Source: Ailanthus altissimus
Taxonomy: Eukaryota > Streptophyta > Magnoliopsida > Sapindales > Simaroubaceae
Reading direction: 5' to 3'
Assembly: GCA_946807835.1 (NCBI GenBank)
Contig: OX327699.1
Coordinates: forward strand, 25,222,014-25,286,013
DNA: 64,000 nucleotides
Of this stretch, positions 48,501 to 60,337 are shown piece after piece. The notes beneath the pieces were generated by a model. The model was not told the DNA's origin and made no database searches. It saw only the letters and a list, made by a program, of their open reading frames with translations. A program made the position numbers and the translations under genes. How positions within the stretch are numbered: the stretch's first letter is position 1; each line of letters opens with the position of its first letter.

Positions 48501-49145
48501 CTTGTGAATTGTGATGATGGATGGCCTGGGGTGGGTTTCTTTTCAATCGGTCGGCTCAAATTTGATGTAAATTACGAATCAATTTCAGAAAGAAAAAGAA
48601 AAATAGACGGTGGTTTGAGTGCGAGAAAGGATGGTATATGCATATATGATAGAGAATATATGTCATGTAGTTGAGATTTGAACATGGCTTTGGTGGAGGA
48701 TACCATGTGAACACTTTTTCATCTTTCCTGGAATATCCTCAAGAAATTAAAATCAATAACTCTGTTTCAGCTGAACTCGACTGCTTGCTTCTCTACATTA
48801 ATTTCTTGATTTGCTTAACCCTTAATCTTCTGAGTTAAATCTTAAGTCACAATATATATAGCATCGATGACTTTATGATTGATTATAACTGATGGGAATT
48901 AAAGGAGAGAAAATAACAGCTATGATACTGTAAGCAAACTAATTAATTAATTAACTTGAATTTTGCCGATAATTTATTAATTATGTTAAATAACATCTAG
49001 GCCCCTTATTTTACATTTTCTTAAATAAGGATATAGTTTATATCTTTGTATTAATAAGTCTTTTAGAGTAATGCTAAACATTTCGATTTCGATTTAATTA
49101 AATTACCCCCAAATTTGTTTCTCCTTTTTTACTTATCTAGCTTTT
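45560..49145. other. Gene-free AT-rich interval
   Basis: Mostly AT-rich with (TA)n tracts near 46230 and 48460. A GC-richer piece at 45990-46190 (CACACGCTCCACCGGGG...) has no recognisable coding or RNA feature. No gene is supported on either strand. Confidence 0.5.
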
Positions 49146-49162
49146 AACTAAGTTGACGATGG
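49146..49162. repeat. Left target-site duplication of the SINE
   Basis: AACTAAGTTGACGATGG, repeated with one change at 49301-49317 immediately after the element's poly-A tail. Confidence 0.85.
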
Positions 49163-49300
49163 GAGCATAAGGGCTCAGCCTAGTTGGCTGAGCACCTCCA
49201 AGTCTCACATCCCCACTTGAGTTCGAATTCTCCCTCTTCTTCGGGTAGTACGAAAAAAATATATATATATATTGTAATCCTCCCCTTAAAAAAAAAAAAA
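49163..49300 (+). mobile_element. tRNA-derived SINE with poly-A tail
   Basis: A short element with an internal Pol III promoter: an A-box-like block (GCCTAGTTGGCTGAGC, 49177-49192) and a B-box-like GAGTTCGAATTCT (49219-49231). A body with CTCTTCTTCGGGTAGTACG follows, then an (AT)n tract and a terminal A run. It is flanked by a 17-bp target duplication with one mismatch, so it was inserted by LINE-type machinery fairly recently compared with the other transposons here. Confidence 0.88.
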
Positions 49301-49317
49301 AACTAAGTTAACGATGG
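49301..49317. repeat. Right target-site duplication of the SINE
   Basis: AACTAAGTTAACGATGG, one base different from 49146-49162. Confidence 0.85.
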
Positions 49318-50457
49318 ATTATATTTGGGATAAGCATGGATGATGAAATGCCCCTACTTGTTGCATGGACTCATCTGTTGAGTACACCCCACAAAGGCAG
49401 CATCAATAGCAAAAACGCAAACACCATGGTTGTTGGATTGAGACATGATCCGTCTTAATCGTCATCTTCTTTCATCTAGGTTTTGAGTAAATCTTTGATG
49501 TAAGAGCCCACCACCAGTACCGTAGCCATTGGGATGAGTTAGATTTAGACCAGAGAGAAAGAAAGATGATTATAATAATAAGCAAGTCTCTCACGCCAGC
49601 GTATCTATTGGCGGCAGTGGGATTAGCATTAAGCACGCAAGTGTTATGAGAACTTCTTCTTGTGGGGAATTGGCGAGAGTCTATTCTAAGGATGACAGAC
49701 GGCCCCTCACTCTCATGCTTAGTGCTTTGACACGTAATTTGAAAGCGAAATTAGTGTTATTAGATTATCTGATCTCATTATTAAGTGGCCTGATCTCATT
49801 TCATACTTCTGTTTGTTTACAACTGTAGTAATCTTAAATGCACCCCTGGGCTCTTCCAGGCCATGAAAGATTGGTACCTTGTTAAGAAACCTGGAATGAT
49901 CAAGAAATTAGATGGGGTGCTTATAGCAGCACTCGGGAAGTAATGTGTGAATTGAATCGCTGAAGTTTGTTGGGTCCAAGATATCCTACTACAGCTGTTG
50001 AGAACATGGAGAACAAAGCACTGTTGTGTTGGATATCAAGTCGAGGCATAAGAAAATCCATCAGTTTCGTGAAGTATAATGACAATTCTTTTCTTCTTTT
50101 TGGAAGACCGCAAAAGTATACTGACTGTAGCGTTTCTTCCAGGTTCTTGGAATAGTAAACATTTATAGAACAATATTTATGTATATCTTTTCAAAATTTT
50201 TTTTTATAACAAAATATGATTTACGAATTTAACACCCCCCTCTTTTTCCGAGCGGACAAACTATGCTAATATAAGAGTTAAGTTTTGCCCAGCACTTCGG
50301 CCTAATAGTAAACAATCATTTGAATAATTTTTTTCAGATATGTCTAAACTTTGGCAATAAGTACTGATTTATTTATTTATTTTTTTTTTCGAACATCATC
50401 TTTACCGAGAAATTTGTGGGTCACAATAGTACTTTGATAATACAGTAATTAATGTAA
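49318..50457. other. Gene-free interval
   Basis: No gene of known family is seen. A 27-codon frame at 49566-49649 encodes a hydrophobic peptide but has no supporting context. 50160-50450 is AT-rich. Confidence 0.4.
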
Positions 50458-50550
50458 GGAAAAAAAATTCCTATATTCACCAAACAACAGGGCTTAAACC
50501 CCTCCCTCATAGAAGATAAACTGCCGCTACACTATTGAGTCGAGTGGAAC
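50458..50550 (-). mobile_element. Probable second SINE relic
   Basis: On the minus strand CACTCGACTCAATAGTGTAG and then GGGGTTTAAGCCC resemble the A and B boxes of a tRNA-derived SINE, with AATATAGGAATTTTTTTT as a tail. The spacing fits a SINE, but no target duplication was found. The family is different from the SINE at 49163. Confidence 0.4.
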
Positions 50551-50945
50551 TGAATTGATTTATTGACATCAATGAACAGAAGTCCCCGATCAATTGCAGT
50601 GTCGACTTGGTAGGAGAGGCTTGTTCAAGCCCTTCTCGGAAATAGCAACTAATACTAACGGGGAGGCAGTAATAGAACCTGGAAAGCTTTGTAAATTTAG
50701 CCGATTTGCGGTCAAATTTAGGCAAGTAAATTCGTATTGAATTGAAAAATAAAAACCTTAACTTTTACATTTTTTTTTTTCCTTTTGTGAGTAATATATA
50801 TATATATATATATTTATACCCTGAGAAGAAAAAACAAAACCCTGTCCCTGTCCCTGTACAACTAGAAAATCTCGAGCTGACACTCTTAAACTTCGTTCTT
50901 GCATTACTTGAAAGATTAAAATTTGATGTGCAGGAGCTTCTAAAA

Positions 50946-52785
50946 TCACGTGGCATCATGACTACATAGGTTGTAACCAGAAATGACGGAGCTGAAGGCA
51001 AAGGCAATAAAAGCCAGGAAGGACATGGCAACCGAAGCACTAGCCATCTCTGTGAACTCATCCTTGCCCCAATTTGATTGCCAGTCATCCACCCGAGTGG
51101 CTGCTGCAGATGATGCCGATATAAGAAGATATGCCAGTATCTGTTATTTCAACCAATGGAGGAAACATTCCTTTCAGTCCCAAGATATGTAAACCCCTTT
51201 GTGAAAGTGCGGTTAATATGTTACTTCGTGTAAGTGAATTCGTGCACAACTTGTTCTCTGCCTGTGTTTCTTTGATGTAGCATAACATGAACTCCATTAC
51301 AGGATCATTGTCTTAAGTCAGTGAAGGATTATTAAACTAGTAGAATGTAAAAATCTTGAACACGGATGCCAATGTAAGAATTATATTATCATCTGGACTT
51401 GAATTTACAGATTGCAGTAATAGTTTGCCAAACATGTTAAGTGGGACAACAAAATCAAGCATTTTGAGGAAAAGAAAAAGTTGCCAAGGTTCTTCACATG
51501 TTTCTTAATTGAGCTATCACATTCACATCATGCTGAGACAAAGACAAAGACAAAGACAACTACATACTATCCAGCTAAATATGAGTTGGCATAATACATT
51601 TTAATCATATAAGCATCACAATCAACATATACAGGGAGATAAATAGAGAGAAGCAAGATTGAAAAGCTTGCCTGATCCATAAAGAAATCAAAAGGTCGCC
51701 TGAGATGGTGATGGATCACATGTTTTCCAGTGGCCAGATAGTAGGCTAGATCATACGCTTGAAATCCCGCATATACAAATGCAATGACATTCACAGATAA
51801 GCAATACCTGTCATCAAATATCAATCACCAAATCAAACCTTGCCAAAGAAGTGATTACATAAATATACGATGTTACTTTTTTGACCAATAAAAGGGGATA
51901 ACCTCACACTTATACAATGTTCGATAAGGAAACTCGCATATTATAGAGTTTCAGTATTTACAGAAAACATAGATACGGTGCTGTCATTTTAAGAAAATTT
52001 AGAACGATGAAATGGAAGAGGAAGTCTTACTACTTTTGGTAAAAATTAATTTCAGGTTAATTGAGGGAATAACTGCGCAGCACAAATCAATATGAAAACA
52101 TAAAAGCCATTAACTGCTTCAATTCAGCAGAACAGTTTAAAATACTAGTAAATTAGAAACAAAATATTAGTATAAAACAGAAGTGAATAAACAAAACAAT
52201 AATTGTTATTAACCTGTATTCTCTGTAACGATCAAATGAATCACCGCTCCACCCCTGAGTCTTATCGGCAGCCATAACAGAGAAAGAAATTAAGCACAAA
52301 ACGACTTCGCTTAACCTAAATCCTAAATTCCCCAACTTCACCATCTCCTCAGTCCTCGACCTCTTCAGTATCGCCGCCACCGCACCCGATTTCGCCCCTT
52401 CTCCTCCTCCCATCTTCGTCACCGACGGCGCACCATCCTCCGTCACCGCCGGTGGCGCCTCCACTTTCTTCTCCGGCGCTGGTGAGCACTGCCTAAACTT
52501 GTCGGTGACGGCGACGATCGCCTTCGAGTTCGGCTTCTCATCTGGACGCTTCGGAGACTTTTGAGGCGAGGCAATGGGTGAGGAGTAGGGAGGGGAATCT
52601 GGTGGCTCCGGATCGCCCTGTTCGGATCGGAGCGGAGAGTGGAAACGCAGAGGCGAGTGAGGTGAGTCCAGGTGATGGTTTGAGTCGGAGTTTGACGATG
52701 ATGATCGTCTCATGTTGTTAGCGCTGTTTGTCTTTCGATGTTTTTGAATTTGAGCTTGAGTTTGAGATTGCGATTTGATTTCCAT
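50946..52785 (-). CDS. CASP-like membrane protein (CASPL4A type)
   Basis: Three coding exons, 52214-52785, 51672-51807 and 50946-51140, give 300 aa. Residues 1-145 are Ser/Pro/Lys-rich and probably disordered ([20 protein letters not shown]). Four membrane segments follow: about 156-173 ([18 protein letters not shown]), 192-216 ([20 protein letters not shown]), about 237-250 ([14 protein letters not shown]) and about 273-295 ([20 protein letters not shown]). The spacing and [20 protein letters not shown] mark the CASP-like family, relatives of the Casparian strip scaffold proteins; the long N-terminus fits the CASPL4A subgroup. They sit in the plasma membrane; the role of this subgroup is little known. 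The second intron starts GCAAGC, so it is a GC-AG intron. Confidence 0.9.
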
Positions 52786-52930
52786 AATTTTGTTAGGAAT
52801 TTATTTATCGGGAGGGAAAAAGTGGAAGTGAGAAATAAAAAAGAAGAAGAAGAAACTGAAAAAGCGATAGTGGGGGACTTGCAAAGCTTCAACTTCATGT
52901 TTCGCTTTGTGGTCCCATTGAGTTCACTAT

Positions 52931-53026
52931 TACGTGGCATTTGTTTTACTAAAGTGGTTTGTAGTAACATTTACTTGAGGACGCAACCAATATTTAGTCG
53001 CCACGTCACAATATTCTTGACGTGGC
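52931..53026 (-). promoter_or_regulatory. Cluster of three ACGT elements upstream of the CASP-like gene
   Basis: GCCACGTCA (53000-53008) and TGACGTGGC (53018-53026) form a perfect 9-bp inverted repeat with a 9-nt spacer. A third core, TACGTGGCAT, lies at 52931-52940. They are about 145-240 bp before the start codon. Such ACGT-core sites bind bZIP proteins and, when paired, often confer ABA or stress response; that role is inferred here. Confidence 0.6.
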
Positions 53027-54329
53027 AGTTAGTCATTCAACGCTTTAAGAACGAAGGTTCAGTGAAATTCGACAGCGAATCTAAGACACTAACCGAAGGA
53101 AACCGACGCAATTATTTTACAACCAAAAATGTAAGTACTGTAACTGTAAGTACAAGAGATTTATAGTTATTTATTTTGTATTTATGAAAGGAGAATTATT
53201 TTGGCGAGATTTTTACGATATTAATAATGAAATTATTTGTATTTATAAAATTAATAATTAAGCATTATTATTCTTAATTTTTAAATTTTAATTTAATGAT
53301 CTAATTATTTTTTTATATTATATTTAGATTTTAATTAAATTTTTTATTTTACATTCGTTCCAATAAGTGAGAAACTCTAAAAAAAAAAAGCTAGGCATTC
53401 AGTATCATAGAATACGAATGTAAAACAGTAAATGGTAAAATTGGAGAAATCTAAAATGAAAAGAGTAAAATTTAAAAAAAAAAAGAGTTGATTTGCTTCT
53501 ATTCTATAACAATACTTGCAAGCTTTAAGAACTTTTTATAATGTGGCCAACATGCAACAGTTATTAAGTGCTTTTACATTTCTTTAAGGGTGGGCTATCA
53601 TAATATCCTTTTACAAATTCAACAATCCCTACAAATTCTATATGAAGACAATTATATGAAGAAATCAAAGTCAAATAATGGACCTTTGCAGTGCCACCTG
53701 ACGTTCTATGGGCTTTTATAGGTTCTGAAAGTATGTACCTAAAAGAAACAGAAGTGAAGATTAAAGATGATGCCTTTAATGCCTTTGAACAATAAGAAAT
53801 GGCCATTAATTTTTGCCATTTTTTTTTACTTTATACAATCCAAAGAGAAATTTGATGTCTACTACTTTTTCATTCCAAAGTTGATCACTTTTAACTTTGC
53901 GTTGTCCCATTGACACCCATGTATTTATCATTGATTTGCTAATGCTTCCTTCCAAGCAATCGAAAGATGCATGAGCGGGCGAATGGAACAAAATCTGGTG
54001 ATCATATAGCCCCAAAATCATCCAATCAAAAAGATAATCACAGAACCACAGAAAAAGATGCTAACCAAATCCTAAAAGAACCTCGGAAAGCATTGAATAA
54101 TTAGTAAGACCAAAGAAAAAAAATATATATCTAGGGATGCAAATATTAGGTAACTTAACAAAAATGATATACACCTTCAAAAAGAAGTGGGTAAAGGAGA
54201 GGCCAAAAAAACAACTATCAAAGGCATAAAAAGGAACTCCCATTTTCAGTCGCCGTATAGGAAATAACTCTGTCTGCTGCATTAGCCGTATCAAAGGTGA
54301 TGTAGTTAATGAAGTATTTTCTGGAAGGC
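53027..54329. other. Spacer between CASP-like and EX2 genes
   Basis: 53160-53500 is AT-rich. 53500-54329 probably includes the 3' UTR of EX2 and shows no separate gene; short frames there have no family features. Confidence 0.45.
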
Positions 54330-57300
54330 TCAGTCTGGTAGCTTTAACCGGTTGAACAACACAAGGAAACTTTGCTCGGGGACAATGTAAAGGAAACCAA
54401 GATCCGCACCTTTCACATATGGTCCCATGCCCTACAGAAGTCAGAAAACCATAAACCGGAAGTTTGAAGGGGGAAAAAAGAAAAGACATCATGTATATGC
54501 ATCCATCATCATATTAGTATAGAGAAGAACGGCAACCAAACATCCTCGTATCTCTTGTTACGCACCTTGCCATTGAGTTGAAGAAGTTCACCATCAACCC
54601 ATTTTGGATTCCGAAACCCAAATTCTGCTATTCTTCCTTGACCACTGTAACTTGCAACCTGGAGAAAAAAGTTTACAATTAATTGATGCCCCGGACAGTC
54701 TAAATCAACCAAATCTGTGCTACTAAGTACACTAAAATTGCAAGATACTAAGCATAGGAGCTTGACACCCTAATTCTAAGCAATTTATTCACCTTATGAC
54801 ATGTACGAGAAAAAGATGGATAAAGCCTCAATCAATACATTTAAATTTCCAAAGGTAAATAACCAACCTGTATTTTGAAACTCACAAAACTGCAGTCATG
54901 GGGTAAGCTCATAAGCACGCTAAGCAATGTAAAAAAACTAAAAAAGAAGATAGAAAGAGAGAGTATTACCAAGCCCAATTCATCTGGATACTTTCCACGG
55001 TTAGAAAGGCGACTCCCTTTCCCAATTTTGGCACGAAATGTAACCTAAGGATCCCGGTTAAATGATTAGTACAAACTTATTATTATGTGAGCATTAAACT
55101 AAGACATTAATGCATACAGTAGGTCAACCAGGATAGTCATCAAGATATTTAGAAACAAACCTGACCAGCAGGAATGTTAAGGTCCCCAGTTAGTTTTACC
55201 GCCTCCACATATTCAAAAAACTCAACATCTGAAGACTTGTCACCCTCACCGTTCCAATGACCATATTTGCGCCTCAATTGTACAACTTCAGTGCCATAAG
55301 GACCAAATGCTCCAACATACAATCCTACAAGTCAACACAGCTTATTCAATTTTCCATATTGAAAGAGAAAACACATCTTTAACACATAATTCCATGCATG
55401 CATGAAAGTATGCACATACTTACCATCAAATGGATCTAAATTGCCTTCAGAAGCGCTAATTCGACTAAATGTCGTATACTCAGATAGTCTGCTCTGTTTC
55501 TGTGCCTGACTGACTGCAAGTTTCACAATTTCACGTACATCTCTAGAAACCTAAAGAATAATGTTGACAACTAGTCAACTTACTGTCAAGGATAACCAAT
55601 AATAGCAATCAAAAGTGGCAAAATTTCTCCCCATAGGGAGCATGATGACCATAACCGTGATCTATAACTTCATAAAGTTCCAAATCTAACTATTGAATAT
55701 CAACTCATCTTCAAAAAAAATTATTTTCCAAGTTTTATAAAAATTAAGATAGTATTCAGTTTTCTATTTATTACTGAGTTGAACAATTCCTATGCTTTAA
55801 CATTTAGTCAATAGCTTGACAAGAAATCAATAAACAGCATAAACTCAAAATTGTTTTTTTTATATTTATGCATATAAAGATAATTAAGATTATGAGAATT
55901 ACAAGTCTGCTTATGCTTCACTAAAGCCTTCTTTATAACTGTACTCATTCAGCATTACCGATACCAGCAATTGGAGGTAAAAAATGCCAAAATTGAATAA
56001 TGAAAAATGTCCAGATCTCAGCTTCCTGAATTTTAATGTGTAGATATATATCTCACCTTTGAAGAGGCCTTGTCAGAACTCCAAAATGCCTTGGCAACAT
56101 CAGAAGGCATAAGCTCAGAAACACCTTGAGCTGCTATAGCAGCTATTTTGAGCTTAGACATTTTACTTTCTCCAGTGTCATAATCAAGACTTCTCCCTGG
56201 AACATGTAGCACAAAAGAATCTCTCTCCATATCTTTAACATCCGCTGGCATACGCACATACTCGTCCTTGGTAGGAGTATCCTCATTATTATGTACAACC
56301 CCACCAATAAAAAGCTTGGTATCCAAGTCCTTCTCATCTTCTAAGGCATCACTAGCTCCATCAAGAGCAACCCCTTCAGGCAGAGTCTCTTCTACATCAT
56401 CAGCCTCACCTTCAGAATCACTAGACCCTGTCTCCTCACCATCTTGCATCAATTGCTTCACAGAATCAGCATCATCCTTTGTTTCCCCAGTAATATCAAT
56501 GTCCATAATTTTTACTTTCAATCCTGGAATTTTTTCTTTAAGAAAATTTATTACACTTTTTATCCCTTCCTCAGTTGCTCCCTCATTATTGATGCCCTTG
56601 GCATCACTTTTACCTGTCTTAACTTCAGTTCCTTGAACATCAATGACAGATGCATTCTCAACTTCGGATGGCGATGGGCTTTTAGTGGACTTGGAAGGCA
56701 AATTTGCCAAGTTTGTTGAACTTCCTTTGGCTCGCTGCAAATATACTACCTGCAACCAACACGGTGCAAGAGTCAAGCATTAAATCATTCTTGACATTGA
56801 AAAGTCCAGTGTAGAGCTTCAATATCCCACACAAAGTTAGTCATGTCAAGTCTCCACCAGTCAAGTTTCTGTAAGCCCAAAATTCAGGACCTACCAGTAC
56901 ATCAAGTCATGGTAATATGCTTAAGTTGATTCCAGACAAAATATGTTTACAATAGCAAATTAAGGCTTTCATGACGTGGCCCACTAAATTATAATAACTC
57001 CTCAGAGCAAATCCACATCTACAAAATTGTTATATACCAATAAATATTGTACTGGAACTTCGTACTAACATAAAATTTAAAAATCCAATAACCAAAACCA
57101 GTTTTTAAGCAAGAAAACTTGGCACCAAGCCTCAATATCTAAGTATGGATTCACATGCTGGGGCTATTTGTACTTTGCTTAATCAAGAATAACAGAAGCA
57201 AATCTCATAAAGTGAGGAACATCCCAAGTCCCACGAATCTCATACAACTTAAACCAGGAAAACCCACCAATGGCCCTATTCCTAATCCTAAATGGAATGA

Positions 57301-58519
57301 AACAACGTGGTATCTATATGTAAACATAGTATCTATTTAGATACGTTTGAATGACTCCTTCTCATGATGAGAATGTATATAACCCTATGCTTGTCTGGTC
57401 AGGTATGGAATAAGTCAATTAAACCAGTAGGAAAATGTTATCAGTAATCTGGTTAACATGAATTTAAAAACATTGTTAATACCTCCAAAGAGCTAATTAC
57501 TTCACCTGCATCACATATGAATCCTGATTATCTTTGACCACAAAAATTTCAAATAGCGGAGTTCCTGGAGATGCAGTCACCAACTGTCTGTAACAAACAA
57601 CAATCACTATCACACACTAAATAATATGAAAAATTAGCTAAACTCAGAAAGATTTCTTACCTGGGACTGTAATTCCTAGCAACAAATCTGCCTACACCAG
57701 GTTTTATATGTATTAGTCTGCCAAAGGGATCATCCGAGTCCTTAGAGTAGCCCACCCACCAGCCTACCTGCAAAGACAGAAAATAACATTAGCTAACTTT
57801 ATACTAGCTTCATATTCAGGTCTGGTTTGAGAAGCAACACGGCACAGTAATAATAAACCCAAGCCAGAAAACAAACAACAGCTAATGGAGTCCCACTATA
57901 GCCATCACAATAAAGTATCTCAAGATGCATGGAGGAAGAATCAGTTTGACAAATTTCTCAAAGGCTGACAGCTTGCGAACATAATTTCATGTTAATTGCC
58001 ACCTTATGAGCATTGTTAAGACAATAAGCAATAGAGGCTGAGAAAATTACCAGTCCACTTCCTGTATACCTACACAATCTTGAAGCATCATGATACCGCT
58101 CTTCATCAATTGCATTCTGCAAATAACCCCAAATCAAATTAAGAAACAAAAGATTATGCACGCAGGAACTTACTCTAGGGCCACAATATAAGATCAAACC
58201 TTCAACTGAGACATTATTTCTGCCACAGTATCCTTTGAAGTAGGTTCAGCAATAGCCTTCTTCAACTTGGCAGCTTCTTCAAAGTCTTCCCTCTCAATTG
58301 CATCCTCAAGTTGAAACTACAGAACCACACATATTATAAATACTTCTGTAAGTTTATTTATCCAAGTTCTCATTTGCTCCACAATCCAACAATTAATCAT
58401 TGCCATGCTTCCCTAATCTAGTTAACTCATAACAATTTAACTTGTGTGATCAATAAAATATAAATTCAATAACACACCAAGTTAAACAAACAAAACCCAA
58501 CAAGCTCTTTGTAAGAAAG

Positions 58520-58582
<63 letters not shown>

Positions 58583-59217
58583 AATGATTTAGTGAATTGT
58601 GTAATTTACTATACTAAATTTTTTTAAGCACGTGTAACACATTATAAATTATACAAAAATTATAAATTAATTAAATAGTATTACGTGACAAACGTGATGA
58701 ATTATTAGCCCATTACATAATTTATATATATATTAATAATTGATCTACAACTCATGATAAATTTTTAGATATTTGATAAAATTTTGTAATATATTATAAA
58801 TTGTATAAAAATTATAAATTTATTAAATAGTGTCACATATCAGTGTTGCTCGCTAACCTATTAAATCATGTTTATACATAAAAATATATATAAAACAAAT
58901 GGTACCTTCAGAACAGAGGCATAGCTCTCAGCTTGTTCAATTTCCGTGAAGTGGCGAGTCCATCGATTCCAATCCCAATCCAAACAAGAAGAGGTGCTAT
59001 TGTTACTGCTACTGTCGCTGCTGCAAAGGCAAAATAAAGGTTTTGGGTACTTGCGACTCTGGTTTTTGGAGGAAGAAGAAAGGGAAGTCCAGCAACCCAA
59101 TACGAAGCTCAAACTGGTTGATTTCTTGGCGGAGAAATCAATAGAGTGAATAGGCCTCAGTTGGGGAGGCGCTGAAATTGCATGCGTTATGCCCCATGCG
59201 TTGTTTGTAATAATCAT
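54330..59217 (-). CDS. EX2: EXECUTER 2, plastid singlet-oxygen signalling protein
   Basis: Ten coding exons: 58906-59217, 58200-58316, 58051-58116, 57661-57767, 57506-57587, 56057-56749, 55424-55550, 55161-55324, 54970-55044 and 54566-54658, plus a last one at 54330-54431 (eleven in all). Total 645 aa, close to Arabidopsis EX2. Residues 1-70 are Ser-rich and look like a transit peptide. UVR-like helices follow ([20 protein letters not shown], residues 105-124), then [19 protein letters not shown] long acidic linker is encoded by the 693-bp exon ([16 protein letters not shown]). The conserved DUF3506 region comes next ([33 protein letters not shown]). The end is [20 protein letters not shown]. 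It matches EX2 better than EX1 in length and C-terminus. EX1 and EX2 act at grana margins to relay singlet-oxygen signals to the nucleus. Confidence 0.93.
58521..58582. repeat. Compound (AT)n-(GA)n microsatellite in EX2 intron 1
   Basis: About 17 AT units (58521-58555) run directly into about 13 GA units (58556-58582), inside the first intron of EX2. It is likely to vary in length between individuals. Confidence 0.9.
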
Positions 59218-59240
59218 CTCTCTCTCTCTCTCTCTCTCTC
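59218..59240 (-). repeat. (GA)n tract touching the EX2 start codon
   Basis: On the minus strand an uninterrupted run of about 11 GA units ends exactly where the EX2 ATG begins. It occupies the start-codon context and the adjacent leader. Confidence 0.85.
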
Positions 59241-60337
59241 ACTCTGTCTCTGTGGCTCTGAGACTGACTGTTTTTCTGAGGGAGTTCTTTTGGTATTGGT
59301 ATGTGGATAGAATCGGAGGATAATTTGGGGAGTTCAAATAGTTATAGAAGAATACCCGGACCCGTTTGATTTTGTTTGGATCCATTTTCAGTCCAATTAA
59401 ACAAAAAAAAAACAACAAAACAAATCAGATTTGCTGGTAGGTGGGTTGAGTTGCTGACAACCCATCCATTTTTTTAAAAAACAAAATTGTTTATAGATTA
59501 AAGTAGACATAACATATAAGTATCTTTAAACTTCGAAAAATAATAATAATAGACACTACTTTAAGAAATTATCAAAAAGCAATTTTACAGAAAAAAACCA
59601 ACTTTTTACAAAATTAATGTTATTTTACATCATCAAACTTTGTGAGCGCTATCAACAAAGAAAATTTATGAATAATTTTGAATCAGTAGTTAATAACACT
59701 AGTAGTATAAGAAAACAGTAACTTGTGGATGGCTTTTCTTTGTTAGGGTAGAAAATTAGCTTAAAAGTGGAAAGGAAGCGCAGAGCCCACAATGATTAAC
59801 GGTGTCTTTCGAAATACAGAAATCATTGGAGGACATAATCACTTTGATGAGACGGTTAAGTTAACCATGCTTAATTCTTGATGCTGCTGCTACTGGGCCG
59901 TCTAAGCAACTTCACCTTTTATAGCCCATCAGATTTTCTCTGTGATTCCACAATCATCTTCGACAAGACAGCTAGGAAACAGAATAGATATCTCCGTCTT
60001 CATGATACGCTTGAACTTTTAAGCGTATAAAAAGATAGGAGCATCTGCATATGCAGCATATACTCATCGGAGTACCCCCATCAACAAGGCGGTTTGTGAA
60101 ACAGAGAGGCTGACTCACAATTACTCAGATGACTTATCAGAAGAACTGAAAAGATCATTAACAATTCTCAAGTTGAGCAACTCCATACTCAAAGCATCAA
60201 CTGATATTATCTTTTATTTTTTACACGTGTGACCAGTCCAAACACTATGCTTGGCATTTGACAAATATTGTACAGCCTATCGCAGCACGAGGTTAGAACA
60301 CGCAGCAAAAATTGTCAGTGATAATCTGAGACATGGT
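59241..60337. other. EX2 promoter and SIS3 3' region
   Basis: 59241-59360 is the likely EX2 leader. 59390-59700 is A-rich. 59750-60337 is more balanced in composition and probably includes the SIS3 3' UTR. No separate gene is supported. Confidence 0.5.

Noticed and set aside
49566..49649. 27-residue hydrophobic peptide frame (MIIIISKSLTPAYLLAAVGL...)
   Set aside because: Looks like a signal or membrane peptide, but nothing continues it by splicing and no family is recognised.
52738..53166. 142-codon plus-strand frame
   Set aside because: Overlaps the start and promoter of the CASP-like gene on the other strand; no domain or codon pattern supports it.
56268..56636. 122-codon plus-strand frame
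   Set aside because: Antisense shadow of the acidic linker exon of EX2.
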